Shown in pieces: positions 14,864 through 23,790 of a DNA stretch of 64,000 nucleotides (position 1 is the stretch's first letter; each line of letters opens with the position of its first letter). The DNA is taken from assembly GCF_017813355.1 (NCBI RefSeq), contig NZ_JAGIYZ010000001.1, positions 124,001 through 188,000 of the forward strand, in the 5' to 3' direction. Source of the stretch: Roseomonas nitratireducens. Lineage in GTDB: Bacteria; Pseudomonadota; Alphaproteobacteria; Acetobacterales; Acetobacteraceae. Position numbers and translations under genes: made by a program. Below the pieces are notes generated by a model. It did no database searches, had not been told where the DNA came from, and saw only the letters and a list, made by a program, of their open reading frames with translations.

Positions 14864-16925
14864 ACCAGCCCGCCACCGGCGCCGTCGCGCTGTCCACCAG
14901 CAGCACGAGATCCGCCGCGCGGTCCCCGTTCACATCCGGCTCGATCCGCCAGCGCACCCCCGGCGTCACCGCTTCCGCGCGCAACTGCCCCTGAACCCCC
15001 GTGAAGGCGTTCGTGCCGATGAAGGTGAAGGCCTCGTCGCCCGCCGTCCCCGCGCGGGCATCGATGCGGGAGAGGCTGATGCGGTCGACCTCCCCCGCGC
15101 GAAAGGCGAAGTCGGCGATCAGGTCCGGCGCGGCGGGACCGGAATCCGCCGCCGCGTCGAAGCGGAACACGTCGCCCGCGGCACCGCCACGCAGCGTGTC
15201 AGCACCCTCGCCGCCGATCAGCACGTCGGCGCCGCCCTCCCCCGCGATCGAATCCGCCCCGCCCGCGCCGTTCAGGACGTTGCCGTTCGCATTGCCGACC
15301 ATCGTGTTCGCGCCGGTGTTGCCGAGGCCGAAGACGATCGTGCCCGCCGTCATGCGCAGCGCCTCCACCTCCGCCGCCAGCGCATAGGAGGTGCCGGCGC
15401 CGATCGTCACCGTGTCGCGCCCGCCGCCCGCGCCTTCCGCGACGATGTCGCCCGGCGTCAGCACGTACCAGTCGTCGTCGCCGCCGCCGGACAGCCGGTC
15501 GATGCCGCCCCCGCCATCCAGCGTGTCGGCGCCCGCGCCGCCGGACAGCGTGTCCGCGCCGCCGCCGCCCGTCAGCCGGTTCGCAGCCGCATTGCCGTTG
15601 AAGCGATGCGGCGTGCCGTCGCCGGCCACCAGGTGTTCGAGTGTCGCGCCGAGCGTGTAGAGCGCGAGCGTGGTGCGCACCGTGTCCGTCCCGGCGCCCG
15701 CCGCCTCGACCACCCTGTCGCCGGCCTGGTCGACCACATAGAGGTCGTCGCCAGGCCCGCCCGCCAGCGTGTCCGCCCCCGCCAGCCCGTCGAGCGTGTC
15801 GTGGCCGCCAAGGCCGAAGATCGCGTTCGGGTTCGCCGTGCCGTCGAGCCGGTTCGCCGCGGCGGTGCCGTAGCGCTCGTAGTCGTTGACGACCGTCCAG
15901 GTCACGCTCTCCTGCAGCGCGGAGCGGTCGCCGCGCACCCAGTCGGTCGGGTCCTGCGCCAGCGCGGTCACGGTGAAGGTGCCGAAGCCGAAGCGGCGGT
16001 CGCGCAGGTCGAAGGTCTCGCCCGCGCCGGCGAAGGTGGTGCCGTTCACCGTCCAGTCCACGCGGATCACGGCGGGGTCGATGACGTCGACCGTCAGGCT
16101 CGTGCGGTTGGTCTGCGTGCCGGCATTCGGCGTGTGGCTGTCGATCGGGTCCACCAGCGCGTAGAAGCCGCGGATGAATTCCTCCCGCGCCACCACGTCG
16201 AAGGGGCGGTCGAGGCTGCGCATCTTGGAATCGAGCGAGGGCCGCCAGATGCCTGTCGCATTGTAGTAGCCGCCCTCATAGGCGCCGATGACGCCGAGGC
16301 CGGGCTGGTTGTAGCCGATCCACTCCGCCCATTTCGCCCCCGTCGGGTCGGTGGTGACGTTGCGCGCGAAGGGCTCCCCGCCCGTATAGGTGCCGGAAAA
16401 CCAGTACTCGTCCGCAAGCTGCGCGAAGGAATGGCCGACCTCGTGCAGCGCCACCTCGCGGGCGAAGGAATTCCCGCCGGCATAGACCGCCCAATTGCCG
16501 CCGCCGCCGCCATAGGTCGCGCTGTTGACGGTGGCGAAGCGCATCTCCGCCGTGATGCCTGTGCCGGCGAAGGTCGCGGCCACGGCCGCGTTGGCCGCGG
16601 CGTCGCTGATGTAGAGCAGCCGGTCCGTCACCCCGTCCCAGCGATACGACGCGCCGAGCGCGGTGTTGCGATAGACGCCCGCGCCCGGGTCGTCCGCGCC
16701 GGATTCGGCCGAGACGACTTCCACCCGGTGGATGTTGAAGAAGTTGCGGTAGCGGCCGAAGGGCTCCGTGAGCAACGTCCCGTCGAAGATGTAGGTCAGC
16801 AGCGCCTGCACATGGGCGGCGTAGGTCGTGGCGATCTCGCCCGACGTGTAGCCGTCGCCCACGAAGACCATGTCGATGCGGTTGGCGGACGGTCCGCTGT
16901 CCTGGACCGTGGTGAAGCCGGCCAT
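14853..16925 (-). CDS. Secreted M64-type metallopeptidase with RTX repeats
   Basis: A 690-residue protein. The first 275 residues or so are an M64 (IgA peptidase-like) domain with zinc motif HEVGH at 161-165 and DEY at 172-174. An Ig-like beta region follows, then glycine/aspartate RTX nonapeptides from about 360 to 610 (GGHDTLDGLAGADTL and similar), and a serralysin-type C-terminal domain ending in a hydrophobic tail (VAGWFIL). There is no N-terminal signal peptide. This is the architecture of a calcium-folding type I secretion substrate acting outside the cell. No exporter is encoded beside it. It overlaps the CoA-transferase gene tail to tail. Confidence 0.88.
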   Translation of the reverse strand: MAGFTTVQDSGPSANRIDMVFVGDGYTSGEIATTYAAHVQALLTYIFDGTLLTEPFGRYRNFFNIHRVEVVSAESGADDPGAGVYRNTALGASYRWDGVTDRLLYISDAAANAAVAATFAGTGITAEMRFATVNSATYGGGGGNWAVYAGGNSFAREVALHEVGHSFAQLADEYWFSGTYTGGEPFARNVTTDPTGAKWAEWIGYNQPGLGVIGAYEGGYYNATGIWRPSLDSKMRSLDRPFDVVAREEFIRGFYALVDPIDSHTPNAGTQTNRTSLTVDVIDPAVIRVDWTVNGTTFAGAGETFDLRDRRFGFGTFTVTALAQDPTDWVRGDRSALQESVTWTVVNDYERYGTAAANRLDGTANPNAIFGLGGHDTLDGLAGADTLAGGPGDDLYVVDQAGDRVVEAAGAGTDTVRTTLALYTLGATLEHLVAGDGTPHRFNGNAAANRLTGGGGADTLSGGAGADTLDGGGGIDRLSGGGDDDWYVLTPGDIVAEGAGGGRDTVTIGAGTSYALAAEVEALRMTAGTIVFGLGNTGANTMVGNANGNVLNGAGGADSIAGEGGADVLIGGEGADTLRGGAAGDVFRFDAAADSGPAAPDLIADFAFRAGEVDRISLSRIDARAGTAGDEAFTFIGTNAFTGVQGQLRAEAVTPGVRWRIEPDVNGDRAADLVLLVDSATAPVAGWFIL

Positions 16926-16994
16926 GGCATGCCGTCCCGGATGTTCGCGCCGATATCGTAACGAAATGGCGCGTCCCGGTTCAACGCCTGGGGC

Positions 16995-17384
16995 TCAATC
17001 CTCCTCGAGCCGGGCGATATCCTCGTCCGACAGGCCGAAATGGTGGCCGATCTCATGGATCAGCACGTTGCGGACCAGGCGGAACAAATCCTCCCCGGTC
17101 TCGATCCATTCCAGCAGGATGGGTTCCCGGTAGAGCAGGATGCGGTCGGGTTCCCGCGGCACGTCGCCGGTCGACTTCGCGATCAGCGGCACGCCCTGGT
17201 ACAGGCCGGTCAGTTCCCAGGGGCTCTCGATCCCCATCTCGCGCAGGACGTCCTCATCGGGCATGTCCTCGACGAGGATGGCGGTGCCGCGCACCATGTC
17301 GCGCAGCGGTTCGGGGATTGCGGCGAGCGCGTGCTCGGCCATCTCAACCAGGTCATCGAGGCCGGGCGGGGTCGAGAAGCGCAT
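16995..17384 (-). CDS. Small zincin-like metallopeptidase (DUF1025 family)
   Basis: A 129-residue protein of the small zincin family, with the zinc-binding sequence [14 protein letters not shown] near the C-terminus and an acidic end (RLEED). It has no signal peptide, so it should be cytoplasmic. Members are widespread single-domain proteins of unknown substrate; the HExxH motif suggests peptidase activity. The gene diverges from phhB with about 50 bases between the start codons. Confidence 0.85.
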   Translation of the reverse strand: MRFSTPPGLDDLVEMAEHALAAIPEPLRDMVRGTAILVEDMPDEDVLREMGIESPWELTGLYQGVPLIAKSTGDVPREPDRILLYREPILLEWIETGEDLFRLVRNVLIHEIGHHFGLSDEDIARLEED

Positions 17385-17435
17385 GGCGTCTCATGCGTGG
17401 CCCGCCGGCCCGCCGTCAAGAACAGGGAGAGGCCG

Positions 17436-17723
17436 ATGGTCGAGAAACTGGATGCGGCGGGCCGCGCCGCCCTGGCGCGGGACCTGCCGGACTGGCGGAT
17501 GGTGGAGGGGCGGGACGCGATCGCGCGCGGCTTCCGCTTCGCCGACTTCAACGCCGCCTGGGGCTTCATGAGCCGCGTCGCCCTGCTGGCCGAGAAGCAG
17601 GACCACCACCCCGAATGGTCCAATGTCTGGAACCGGGTGGAGATCACGCTGTCCACCCACGATGCCGGCGGGCTGTCGGCGCGGGACGTCGCGCTGGCCA
17701 GGGCGATCGACGCGCTGGTCTGA
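17436..17723 (+). CDS. phhB: Pterin-4a-carbinolamine dehydratase
   Basis: A 95-residue protein that fits the PCD/DCoH family over its whole length. The active-site signature [16 protein letters not shown] is followed by a conserved His in LSTHDAGG. It dehydrates 4a-hydroxytetrahydropterin, recycling the cofactor of aromatic amino acid hydroxylases. The ATG at 17436 has a ribosome site (GGGAGAGG) just before it; longer frames upstream are artefacts. No phenylalanine hydroxylase is adjacent. Confidence 0.93.
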   Translation: MVEKLDAAGRAALARDLPDWRMVEGRDAIARGFRFADFNAAWGFMSRVALLAEKQDHHPEWSNVWNRVEITLSTHDAGGLSARDVALARAIDALV

Positions 17724-17813
17724 AGCCTTGCAGGGCGTGTGACCCGGCGCGGTTGCGGCGGGCGCGCCCGGCGTGCTTCTGTCGCGTCAGGCCAGCCGCG
17801 CCGCAGGACCATC

Positions 17814-18578
17814 ATGCCGTTCCCCGCCGCCCGAGTGCTCGACATGCATGTCTGCCCCATGTTCACGGGGCCAGTGCCGCATGTCGGCGGGCCGGTGCTG
17901 CCGCCCTGCTGCATCACGGTGCTGATCAACTACTTCCCGGCGGCGCGGCAGACCGACATGTGCCTCTGCGTCGGCCCGCCCGACACCATCATGATGGGCT
18001 ACCCGACCGTCCTCGTCGGCAAGATGCCGCCGGCCTTCCTGGGATCGCTGACCTCGCATGGCGGGAGCATCGTCATGGGGTCCCCCAACGTCATTTATGG
18101 CGGGGCGGCGGGCGGCGGCGGCGGCGGGGGCGGCGGCGCGCAATCGGCGGCGGCGATCGCCGCCGCGGTGAACCCCCCCAACAGCGTCATCAACTGCGGC
18201 AACATCGTCGATGCGGTGATCGACCGCCTGGATGGCAGCAACCCCAACGCCACCGCCCCCGCCGGGCAGGACGGCACCTTCGACGAGATCGCCGCGCGCC
18301 ACAACACGACCATGAGTTGGGGCCACAACCTGAACGATGCGTACAACCTGGCGCAGCAAGGCGGGGACGGCACGACGCTGATCGTCGGCATCACCTATCC
18401 GAACAATGGCGGTTCCCATGTGGTGGTCATGACCAACCAGGGCGGCACCGTCTCGATCGTCGAAGGCCAGAACTGGGGCCCCGGCCAGGGCGCCGGCGCC
18501 ATCACCGACCCCGCCGTCGCGCAGGCGCGCTACGGTCCCGCCGATGTCGGCATCGCCATCGTGCCCGGCAATCACTGA
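17814..18578 (+). CDS. PAAR-domain effector with C-terminal papain-like toxin domain
   Basis: A 254-residue protein. Residues 1-100 form a PAAR domain (PFPAARVLDMHVCPMF, then HVGGPVLPP, CVGPPDTIMMG, HGGSIVMGSP), the sharp tip that caps the VgrG spike of type VI secretion systems. A run of glycines (about 97-108) links it to a second domain. There, NCGNIVDAV (Cys128) and GSHVVVM (His202), followed by VEGQNW, look like the Cys-His-polar triad of papain-like and deamidase toxins. The next gene, 7 bases downstream, resembles the Imm35/YrhB immunity family. This is therefore most likely an effector-immunity pair delivered by a type VI system encoded elsewhere. The PAAR call is firm; the toxin fold is inferred from spacing and motif. 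Confidence 0.82.
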   Translation: MPFPAARVLDMHVCPMFTGPVPHVGGPVLPPCCITVLINYFPAARQTDMCLCVGPPDTIMMGYPTVLVGKMPPAFLGSLTSHGGSIVMGSPNVIYGGAAGGGGGGGGGAQSAAAIAAAVNPPNSVINCGNIVDAVIDRLDGSNPNATAPAGQDGTFDEIAARHNTTMSWGHNLNDAYNLAQQGGDGTTLIVGITYPNNGGSHVVVMTNQGGTVSIVEGQNWGPGQGAGAITDPAVAQARYGPADVGIAIVPGNH

Positions 18579-18585
18579 AGGCCAC

Positions 18586-18981
18586 ATGCGCCGCGCCCTT
18601 CTGGCGGCGGCGCTGGCGGCCTGCGCCCCCCTGCGGGCGGAGGAGGAGAGGATGTCAGGTCAGTCGCCCCGCGCGCCCGGCCCCGTGCGCGACCGCGCCA
18701 CGGCGATCGCCGTGGCGATGGAGGCTGTCGCCGCCGCCGACCCGACCACCGACTGGGTGCCGGTCGAGGAAGCGACGCGCGAACGCCCCTTCGGCTGGGT
18801 GGTCTTCTACACCACGCGCGCGCACCGGGAGACGGGGGAGCCGCGCTTCATGAAGCCCGGCAACGGCCCCGTCGCCGTGGAACGCGCGATGGGCCAGGTG
18901 ACGATGCTGCCCTCCGCCGGGAACCCCGACTTCGTCATCGGCGTCTTCGAGGCCGCCTGGACCGAGCGCCAGCGCCGCTGA
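18586..18981 (+). CDS. Imm35/YrhB-like immunity protein
   Basis: A 131-residue protein. Its core (FGWVVFYTTRAHRETG, then GNGPVAVERAMGQV) matches the YrhB/Imm35 pattern, in which a Gly-Trp strand is followed by Gly-Asn-x-Pro and a short C-terminal helix. It sits directly behind the PAAR effector and should bind and neutralise its toxin domain. Two starts compete. The ATG at 18586 adds an Ala-rich hydrophobic N-terminus with a lipobox-like LAAC. The ATG at 18652 follows a purine-rich GGAGGAGAGG and gives a purely cytoplasmic 109-residue protein. Which is used decides where immunity acts. Confidence 0.75.
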   Translation: MRRALLAAALAACAPLRAEEERMSGQSPRAPGPVRDRATAIAVAMEAVAAADPTTDWVPVEEATRERPFGWVVFYTTRAHRETGEPRFMKPGNGPVAVERAMGQVTMLPSAGNPDFVIGVFEAAWTERQRR

Positions 18982-18988
18982 ACGACCC

Positions 18989-20257
18989 CTACAGCGCCCG
19001 CCAGCCGATATCCCGACGGCAGAAGCCGCCCGGCCAGTCGATCGCATCGACCGCCGCATAGGCGGCCGCGCGCGCTTCCGCGAGCGTCGGCGCCGCGGCC
19101 GCGATGCCGAGCACGCGGCCGCCGCTCGCGACCAGCGCGCCATCCTCCCGCCGCGTCGTCCCGGCGTGGAACACCTGCACGCCCGGCACCTGCGCCGCGC
19201 GCTCCAGCCCGCGGATCTCGCTGCCCTTGGCATAGGCGCCGGGATAGCCCTGCGCGGCCATGACGACGACGAGGGAATGCAGCGCCTCCCACCGCAGGTC
19301 GAAGGCCGCGAGCTCCCCGTCGCAGGCGGCGAGCAGCGCGGGCAGCAGGTCCGACCGCAGCCGCACCATCAGCGCCTGGCATTCCGGGTCGCCGAAGCGG
19401 ACGTTGAACTCGATCAGCCGCGGCCCGTCGGCGGTGATCATCAGCCCGGCGAACAGCACGCCGCGGAAGGGCGCGCCGCGCCGCGCCATCTCGGCCAGCA
19501 CGGGCCGCACGATGCGCTCCATCGTCTGCCGCTGCTGCGCCTCGGTGAAGACGGGCGGGGGGGAATAGGCGCCCATGCCGCCGGTGTTCGGCCCGGTATC
19601 GCCATCCCCCACGCGCTTGTGGTCCTGCGCGGTGCCGAGCGGCAACGCCGTGGCGCCGTCGCACAGCGCGAAGAAGGACACTTCCTCCCCCACCAGGCAT
19701 TCCTCGACCAGCACGGTCGCACCCGCCGCGCCGTGCACGCGGCTTTCCATGATGTCCGCGACGGCGGCCTCGGCTTCCGCGACCGTCGCGGCGACCACCA
19801 CGCCCTTGCCCGCGGCGAGCCCATCCGCCTTCACCACGATCGGCGCGCCCTGTTCGCGGATATAGGCCTTGGCGGCGGCCGGCTCCTCGAACCGCTTCCA
19901 GCGCGCGCCGGGCGCGCCGGCGGCCTCGGCCACCTCCCGCGTGAAGGCCTTGCTGCCTTCCAGCCGCGCGGCGGCCTGGCTCGGCCCAAAGCAGCGCAGG
20001 CCGGCGGCGGCGCAGGCATCGGCGAGGCCCAGCGTCAGCGGCGCCTCCGGCCCGCAGACCACCAGGTCCACCGCCTGCTCCCGCGCGAAGGCCACCAGCG
20101 CCGCGATGTCCTCGGCGCCGATCGGCACGCATTCCGCAACCTCCGCGATGCCGGCATTGCCCGGCGCGCACCACAGCCGCGTCAGCAGCGGCGAGGCCGC
20201 GATCGCCCAGCACAGCGCATGTTCCCGCCCGCCGCCGCCGACCACCAGCACCTTCAT
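18989..20257 (-). CDS. purD: Phosphoribosylamine-glycine ligase (GARS)
   Basis: A 422-residue ATP-grasp enzyme joining 5-phosphoribosylamine and glycine, the second step of purine synthesis. It starts [17 protein letters not shown]. The ATP-grasp lysine region is [16 protein letters not shown], and the signatures RFGDPECQ and [12 protein letters not shown] are present. Length is normal. It is transcribed away from xseA, the two start codons lying 48 bp apart, an arrangement common in alphaproteobacteria. It ends close to the immunity gene. Confidence 0.97.
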   Translation of the reverse strand: MKVLVVGGGGREHALCWAIAASPLLTRLWCAPGNAGIAEVAECVPIGAEDIAALVAFAREQAVDLVVCGPEAPLTLGLADACAAAGLRCFGPSQAAARLEGSKAFTREVAEAAGAPGARWKRFEEPAAAKAYIREQGAPIVVKADGLAAGKGVVVAATVAEAEAAVADIMESRVHGAAGATVLVEECLVGEEVSFFALCDGATALPLGTAQDHKRVGDGDTGPNTGGMGAYSPPPVFTEAQQRQTMERIVRPVLAEMARRGAPFRGVLFAGLMITADGPRLIEFNVRFGDPECQALMVRLRSDLLPALLAACDGELAAFDLRWEALHSLVVVMAAQGYPGAYAKGSEIRGLERAAQVPGVQVFHAGTTRREDGALVASGGRVLGIAAAAPTLAEARAAAYAAVDAIDWPGGFCRRDIGWRAL

Positions 20258-20305
20258 GGAGCACCCCCGTTCCGCATCGGGGGCGCCTTAGCATAGGGTG
20301 GCGCC

Positions 20306-21754
20306 ATGGACACCCCGACGGCCACCAACATCCCCGACTACAGCGTCTCGGACCTTGCCGGCGCGATCCGCCGCACGCTGGAAGGCGCCTTCGGCCGCGT
20401 GCGCGTGCGCGGCGAGATCACGGAGATGAAGCGCTACCCCTCCGGGCACACCTACCTCTCGCTCAAGGACGCCGACGCGAAGATCGAGGCGGTGATCTGG
20501 AAGACCGCGCTGCGCAACATCGGCACCATGCCCGAGAACGGCGTGGAGATGATCGCGACTGGCCGCATCTCCACCTACGCCGACCGGTCCAAGTACCAGC
20601 TGGTGATCGAGCGGCTGGAATATGCCGGCGAAGGCGCGCTGCTCGCGAAGATCGAGGCGCTCCGCAAGCGCCTGCTCGACGAGGGATTGTTCGACGAGGC
20701 GCGCAAGAAGCCCATCCCGCGCCTGCCCGCCGTGATCGGCGTCGTCACCTCCGAGAAGGGCGCCGTCATCCAGGACATCCGCACCACCATCGCGCGGCGC
20801 TTCCCGCGCCGCATCCTGCTCTGGCCCGTCATGGTGCAGGGGCAGGGCGCGGCCGAGCAGATCGCCGCGGCCATCCGCGGCTTCGATGCCATCCAGCCGG
20901 GCGGCCGCGTGCCGCGGCCGGACCTGGTGATCGTCGCGCGCGGCGGCGGATCGCTCGAGGACCTGATGGCCTTCAACGAGGAGATCGTGGTGCGCGCCGC
21001 CGCGGCCTGCTCCATCCCGCTGATCAGCGCGGTGGGGCACGAGACGGACACGACGCTGATCGACTTCGCCTCCGACCGCCGCGCGCCGACCCCCACGGCC
21101 GCCGCCGAACTCGCCGTGCCCGCGCGCGCGGAACTCGCCGCGTCCATCGCCCAGACCGGCGCGCGCCTGGCGCAGGCGGCGGCCAGCCTGCTCAACGGCG
21201 CGCGGCTGCGCCTGCTGCGCGCGGAGCGCGGCCTGCCGGACGTGCCCGCACGGCTCGCGCAGTCGCGCCAGCGCCTCGACGATGTGGGCGAGCGCCTGCC
21301 GCGCGCGCTTGCGGCGGCCCTCACGGCGCGGCGCCAGGCGCTGGCGGCGCTGCGCGTGCCGCATCCGCGCGAGGGGATCCTGGCGCGCCGCGCCTCCGTC
21401 CAGGCGCTGTCGCTGCGCCTGGCCGCCGCCTGGGGGCGCGGACGCGACGCGCGCGCGGCGGCGCCGGCCTTCGCGCGGCTGTCGCCGGCGCCGGTGCTCG
21501 CGCTGTTGCGGCAGAAGCGCGCGGTCCTGGAAGGGCTGTCCGCACGGCTCGACAGCGCATCCTACCAGTCGGTGCTGGCGCGCGGCTTCGCGCTGGTGCG
21601 CGACGCGGACGGGCACGCGGTGACGGCCGCCGCGCGCGTCGCACCCGGCGCGGCACTGCGGTTGACCTTCGCGGATGGGGATGTGCGCGCGACGGCGGAA
21701 GGCGCGCCGGCGCGACGGAAAGGGCCGGCGCCGGAACAGGGGTCGTTGCTGTGA
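20306..21754 (+). CDS. xseA: Exodeoxyribonuclease VII large subunit
   Basis: A 482-residue protein with an N-terminal OB-fold nucleic-acid-binding domain (YSVSDLAGAIRRTLEGAFG, VRGEITEMKR), the catalytic domain (RGGGSLEDLMAFNEE, SAVGHETDTTLIDFASD, where the metal ligands lie) and a long helical C-terminal part. With XseB it degrades single-stranded DNA to oligonucleotides. The small subunit gene is not in the window. A hairpin repeat begins 13 bases behind the stop codon. Confidence 0.97.
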   Translation: MDTPTATNIPDYSVSDLAGAIRRTLEGAFGRVRVRGEITEMKRYPSGHTYLSLKDADAKIEAVIWKTALRNIGTMPENGVEMIATGRISTYADRSKYQLVIERLEYAGEGALLAKIEALRKRLLDEGLFDEARKKPIPRLPAVIGVVTSEKGAVIQDIRTTIARRFPRRILLWPVMVQGQGAAEQIAAAIRGFDAIQPGGRVPRPDLVIVARGGGSLEDLMAFNEEIVVRAAAACSIPLISAVGHETDTTLIDFASDRRAPTPTAAAELAVPARAELAASIAQTGARLAQAAASLLNGARLRLLRAERGLPDVPARLAQSRQRLDDVGERLPRALAAALTARRQALAALRVPHPREGILARRASVQALSLRLAAAWGRGRDARAAAPAFARLSPAPVLALLRQKRAVLEGLSARLDSASYQSVLARGFALVRDADGHAVTAAARVAPGAALRLTFADGDVRATAEGAPARRKGPAPEQGSLL

Positions 21755-21767
21755 GCGCTGGACGCGA

Positions 21768-21985
21768 CCGGAGAGGGGCTTTGACCCTCCCAGGACCCCA
21801 CCCCACCAAAGGCCGAAAGGCCTCTGGACACCGGGACTTGATTGGGGAAGGCGGTGAGGGGCATCGACGGTGCTTCCTGTCCGACGGTCACGCCATGCCC
21901 CTCCCCGCCATCCCCGATGAATCAAATGGTTTCCAAAGGCCCTTAGGCCTTTGGCGGGGTGGTCCGGAGGGGCAGAGCCCCTCCG
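21768..21985. repeat. 218-bp imperfect palindrome (inverted pair of family A repeats)
   Basis: Two copies of the family A double-hairpin repeat face each other. The left copy (21768-21830) reads on the minus strand and the right copy (21928-21985) on the plus strand. The spacer continues the symmetry: the stretch with GGGGAAGGCGGTGAGGGGCAT (about 21843-21872) is mirrored around 21894-21920. The centre is near 21880. Individual stems include CCAAAGGCC with GGCCTCTGG (21806-21827), CCAAAGGCC with GGCCTTTGG (21933-21954) and GGAGGGGC with GCCCCTCC (21966-21984). The right half lies inside the open frame of the M23 gene. Confidence 0.85.
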
Positions 21986-22788
21986 CCACGCGCCGCGCGC
22001 TCCTGGCGACCCCCTTCCTCCTCCTCACCCGCCCCGCCGCCGCCGTCACCCTCCCCGACCGCGGCCTGGCCCAGGGCGGCTTCGTGCTTGGCCGTGCCGC
22101 GCCCGGCACGCGGCTCGCGCTCGATGGCCGCACCGTGCGCGTCGCGGCCGATGGCGCCTTTGCCTTCGGCTTCGGGCGCGATCATGCCGCGACGTCGTCG
22201 CTGGCCGTGGTGCATCCCGATGCGCGGCGGGAGGAGAAGCGCCTGTCCATCGCGCGTCGCCAGTGGCAGGAACAGCGCATCAACGGCCTGCCGCCCGCCC
22301 AGGTGACGCCGGACGAGGAGACGCTGCAGCGCATCCTGCGCGAACGCGAGAAGCTCGCCGCGGCGCGCGCGGCGGACAGCGCGCTGACCGGCTTCGCGGA
22401 AGGCTTCGTCGCGCCGGCAACGGGGCGGATTTCCGGCATCTTCGGCAGCCGTCGCATCCTGAACGGCCAGCCGCGCCAGCCGCATTACGGGCTCGACTTC
22501 GCGGTGCCGACGGGCACGCCGATGCTGGCCGCGGCGGCGGGGCGCGTGACGCTCGCGGACTCCTTCCATTTCTTCGGCGACCTCGTGGTGATCGACCACG
22601 GGCACGGCGTGAACACGCTCTATGCGCATCTGTCGCGCATCGACGTCCGGGAGGGTCAGATGGTGGCGAAGGGCGAACGAATCGCGGCCTCCGGCGCGAC
22701 GGGGCGCGTCACCGGGCCGCACCTCCATTTCTCGCTGTCCTGGTACCAGGTCTGGCTCGACCCTCAGCCGGTGGTGCTGCCGGCATGA
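21895..22788 (+). CDS. Secreted M23 (LytM-type) peptidase
   Basis: The peptidase has an M23 domain in its C-terminal part. Zinc ligands are visible in HYGLDF near residue 200 and in HLHF near 282, with LYAHLSR between, so it should be an active endopeptidase or a close relative acting on peptidoglycan. A signal-like segment (TRRALLATPFLLLTRPAAA) lies directly after the repeat. The only ATG upstream of it in frame is at 21895, so the first 30 or so residues would be translated from the hairpin repeat. A GTG at 21751 overlapping xseA is an alternative, and a non-ATG codon after the repeat cannot be excluded. The stop overlaps the methyltransferase start (ATGA). Confidence 0.82.
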   Translation: MPLPAIPDESNGFQRPLGLWRGGPEGQSPSATRRALLATPFLLLTRPAAAVTLPDRGLAQGGFVLGRAAPGTRLALDGRTVRVAADGAFAFGFGRDHAATSSLAVVHPDARREEKRLSIARRQWQEQRINGLPPAQVTPDEETLQRILREREKLAAARAADSALTGFAEGFVAPATGRISGIFGSRRILNGQPRQPHYGLDFAVPTGTPMLAAAAGRVTLADSFHFFGDLVVIDHGHGVNTLYAHLSRIDVREGQMVAKGERIAASGATGRVTGPHLHFSLSWYQVWLDPQPVVLPA

Positions 22789-23390
22789 GCACCTCGCTGG
22801 CCTGGAACGAACGCTACGCCGGCGGCGACTTCCAGTTCGGGGAGGCGCCGAACCTGTTCCTGCTCTCCCAGGCGCATCGCCTGCGGCCGCACATGCGCGC
22901 GCTGGCGGTGGGCGACGGGGAAGGGCGCAACGGGACGTGGATGGCGGAGCGCGGCCTCGACACGACTTCGGTGGATTGGTCCGAGGTCGGGCTCGCCAAG
23001 GCGCGCGCGCTGGCGGACCGGCGCGGCGTCGCGCTGCCGACGGTCACCGCCGACCTGACGCGCTGGGACTGGCCGGCGGCCGCCTTCGACGTCATCGCCT
23101 GGGTCTTCGTGCACCTGCCGCCGGAGGACCGCGCCATCGCCTGCGCCGGGGCGATGCGCGCGCTGGCCCCCGGCGGGCTGCTGCTGCTCGAATGCTTTTC
23201 CCCCGCGCAGGAAGGCCGGCGCAGCGGCGGGCCGAAGGACCCCGCGCTGCTCTGGACGCGCGCGCTGGTGGAGCGCCACTTCGCGGGGCTCGAGGTGCTG
23301 GAACTGCTCGATGGCACCGTCGCGCTGGATGAAGGCCCGCGCCACCAGGGGCTGGCGGAAGTGGTGCGCGCCGTCCTCCGCCGCGCCTGA
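22785..23390 (+). CDS. SAM-dependent methyltransferase, class I
   Basis: A 201-residue Rossmann-fold methyltransferase. Motif I reads LAVGDGEGRNGTWMAERG, the acidic residue after strand 2 is in SVDWS, and motif IV is VIAWVFVHLPPED. It resembles TehB and related small-molecule methyltransferases. The substrate cannot be named. It is coupled to the M23 gene by a four-base overlap, and its stop abuts the stop of the convergent membrane-protein gene. Confidence 0.87.
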   Translation: MSTSLAWNERYAGGDFQFGEAPNLFLLSQAHRLRPHMRALAVGDGEGRNGTWMAERGLDTTSVDWSEVGLAKARALADRRGVALPTVTADLTRWDWPAAAFDVIAWVFVHLPPEDRAIACAGAMRALAPGGLLLLECFSPAQEGRRSGGPKDPALLWTRALVERHFAGLEVLELLDGTVALDEGPRHQGLAEVVRAVLRRA

Positions 23391-23738
23391 TCAGCCCTTC
23401 TCCCCCGCCACGCGCTGGATCGCCCAGGAGACGATCGAGACGACGATCGCGCCGAACAGCGCCGAGCCGAACCCCGCCACGCTGAACCCCGGCAGCAGCC
23501 AGGCGACCAGACCGAGCATCGCCGCGTTCACCACCAGCAGGAACAGCCCGAAGGTCAGGATCGTCAGCGGCAGGGAGAGGATCACCGCCACCGGCCGCAG
23601 CAGCCCGTTCACCAGGCCGAGCAAGAGTGCCGCGAGGATCAGCGTTCCCGCATCCCGCGCCGCCAGCCCCGGCACGAGCGCAACCGCGACCCACAAGCCG
23701 GCGGCGGTGACGAGGGTGCGGATGACGAAACCGGCCAT
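23391..23738 (-). CDS. YvlD-like small membrane protein (phage holin family 4 fold)
   Basis: A 115-residue protein with four hydrophobic segments and the conserved LGLVNGLLRPVAVILSLPLTILTFGLFLLVVNA core of the PF04020 family, whose members include YvlD. The family name refers to holins, but free-standing chromosomal members are common and are not phage genes; nothing phage-like surrounds it. The ATG at 23738 gives the normal length; longer frames upstream run into the EamA gene on the other strand. Confidence 0.88.
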   Translation of the reverse strand: MAGFVIRTLVTAAGLWVAVALVPGLAARDAGTLILAALLLGLVNGLLRPVAVILSLPLTILTFGLFLLVVNAAMLGLVAWLLPGFSVAGFGSALFGAIVVSIVSWAIQRVAGEKG

Positions 23739-23790
23739 GACATGCCCTGAGATTGCTGCGGTTGGCGTGCGCTGATACTGGGCACGCCGC

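Noticed and set aside
23391-23738. Holin-family gene considered as a phage lysis gene
   Set aside because: It belongs to the YvlD-like branch common on chromosomes, and no endolysin or phage gene is nearby.
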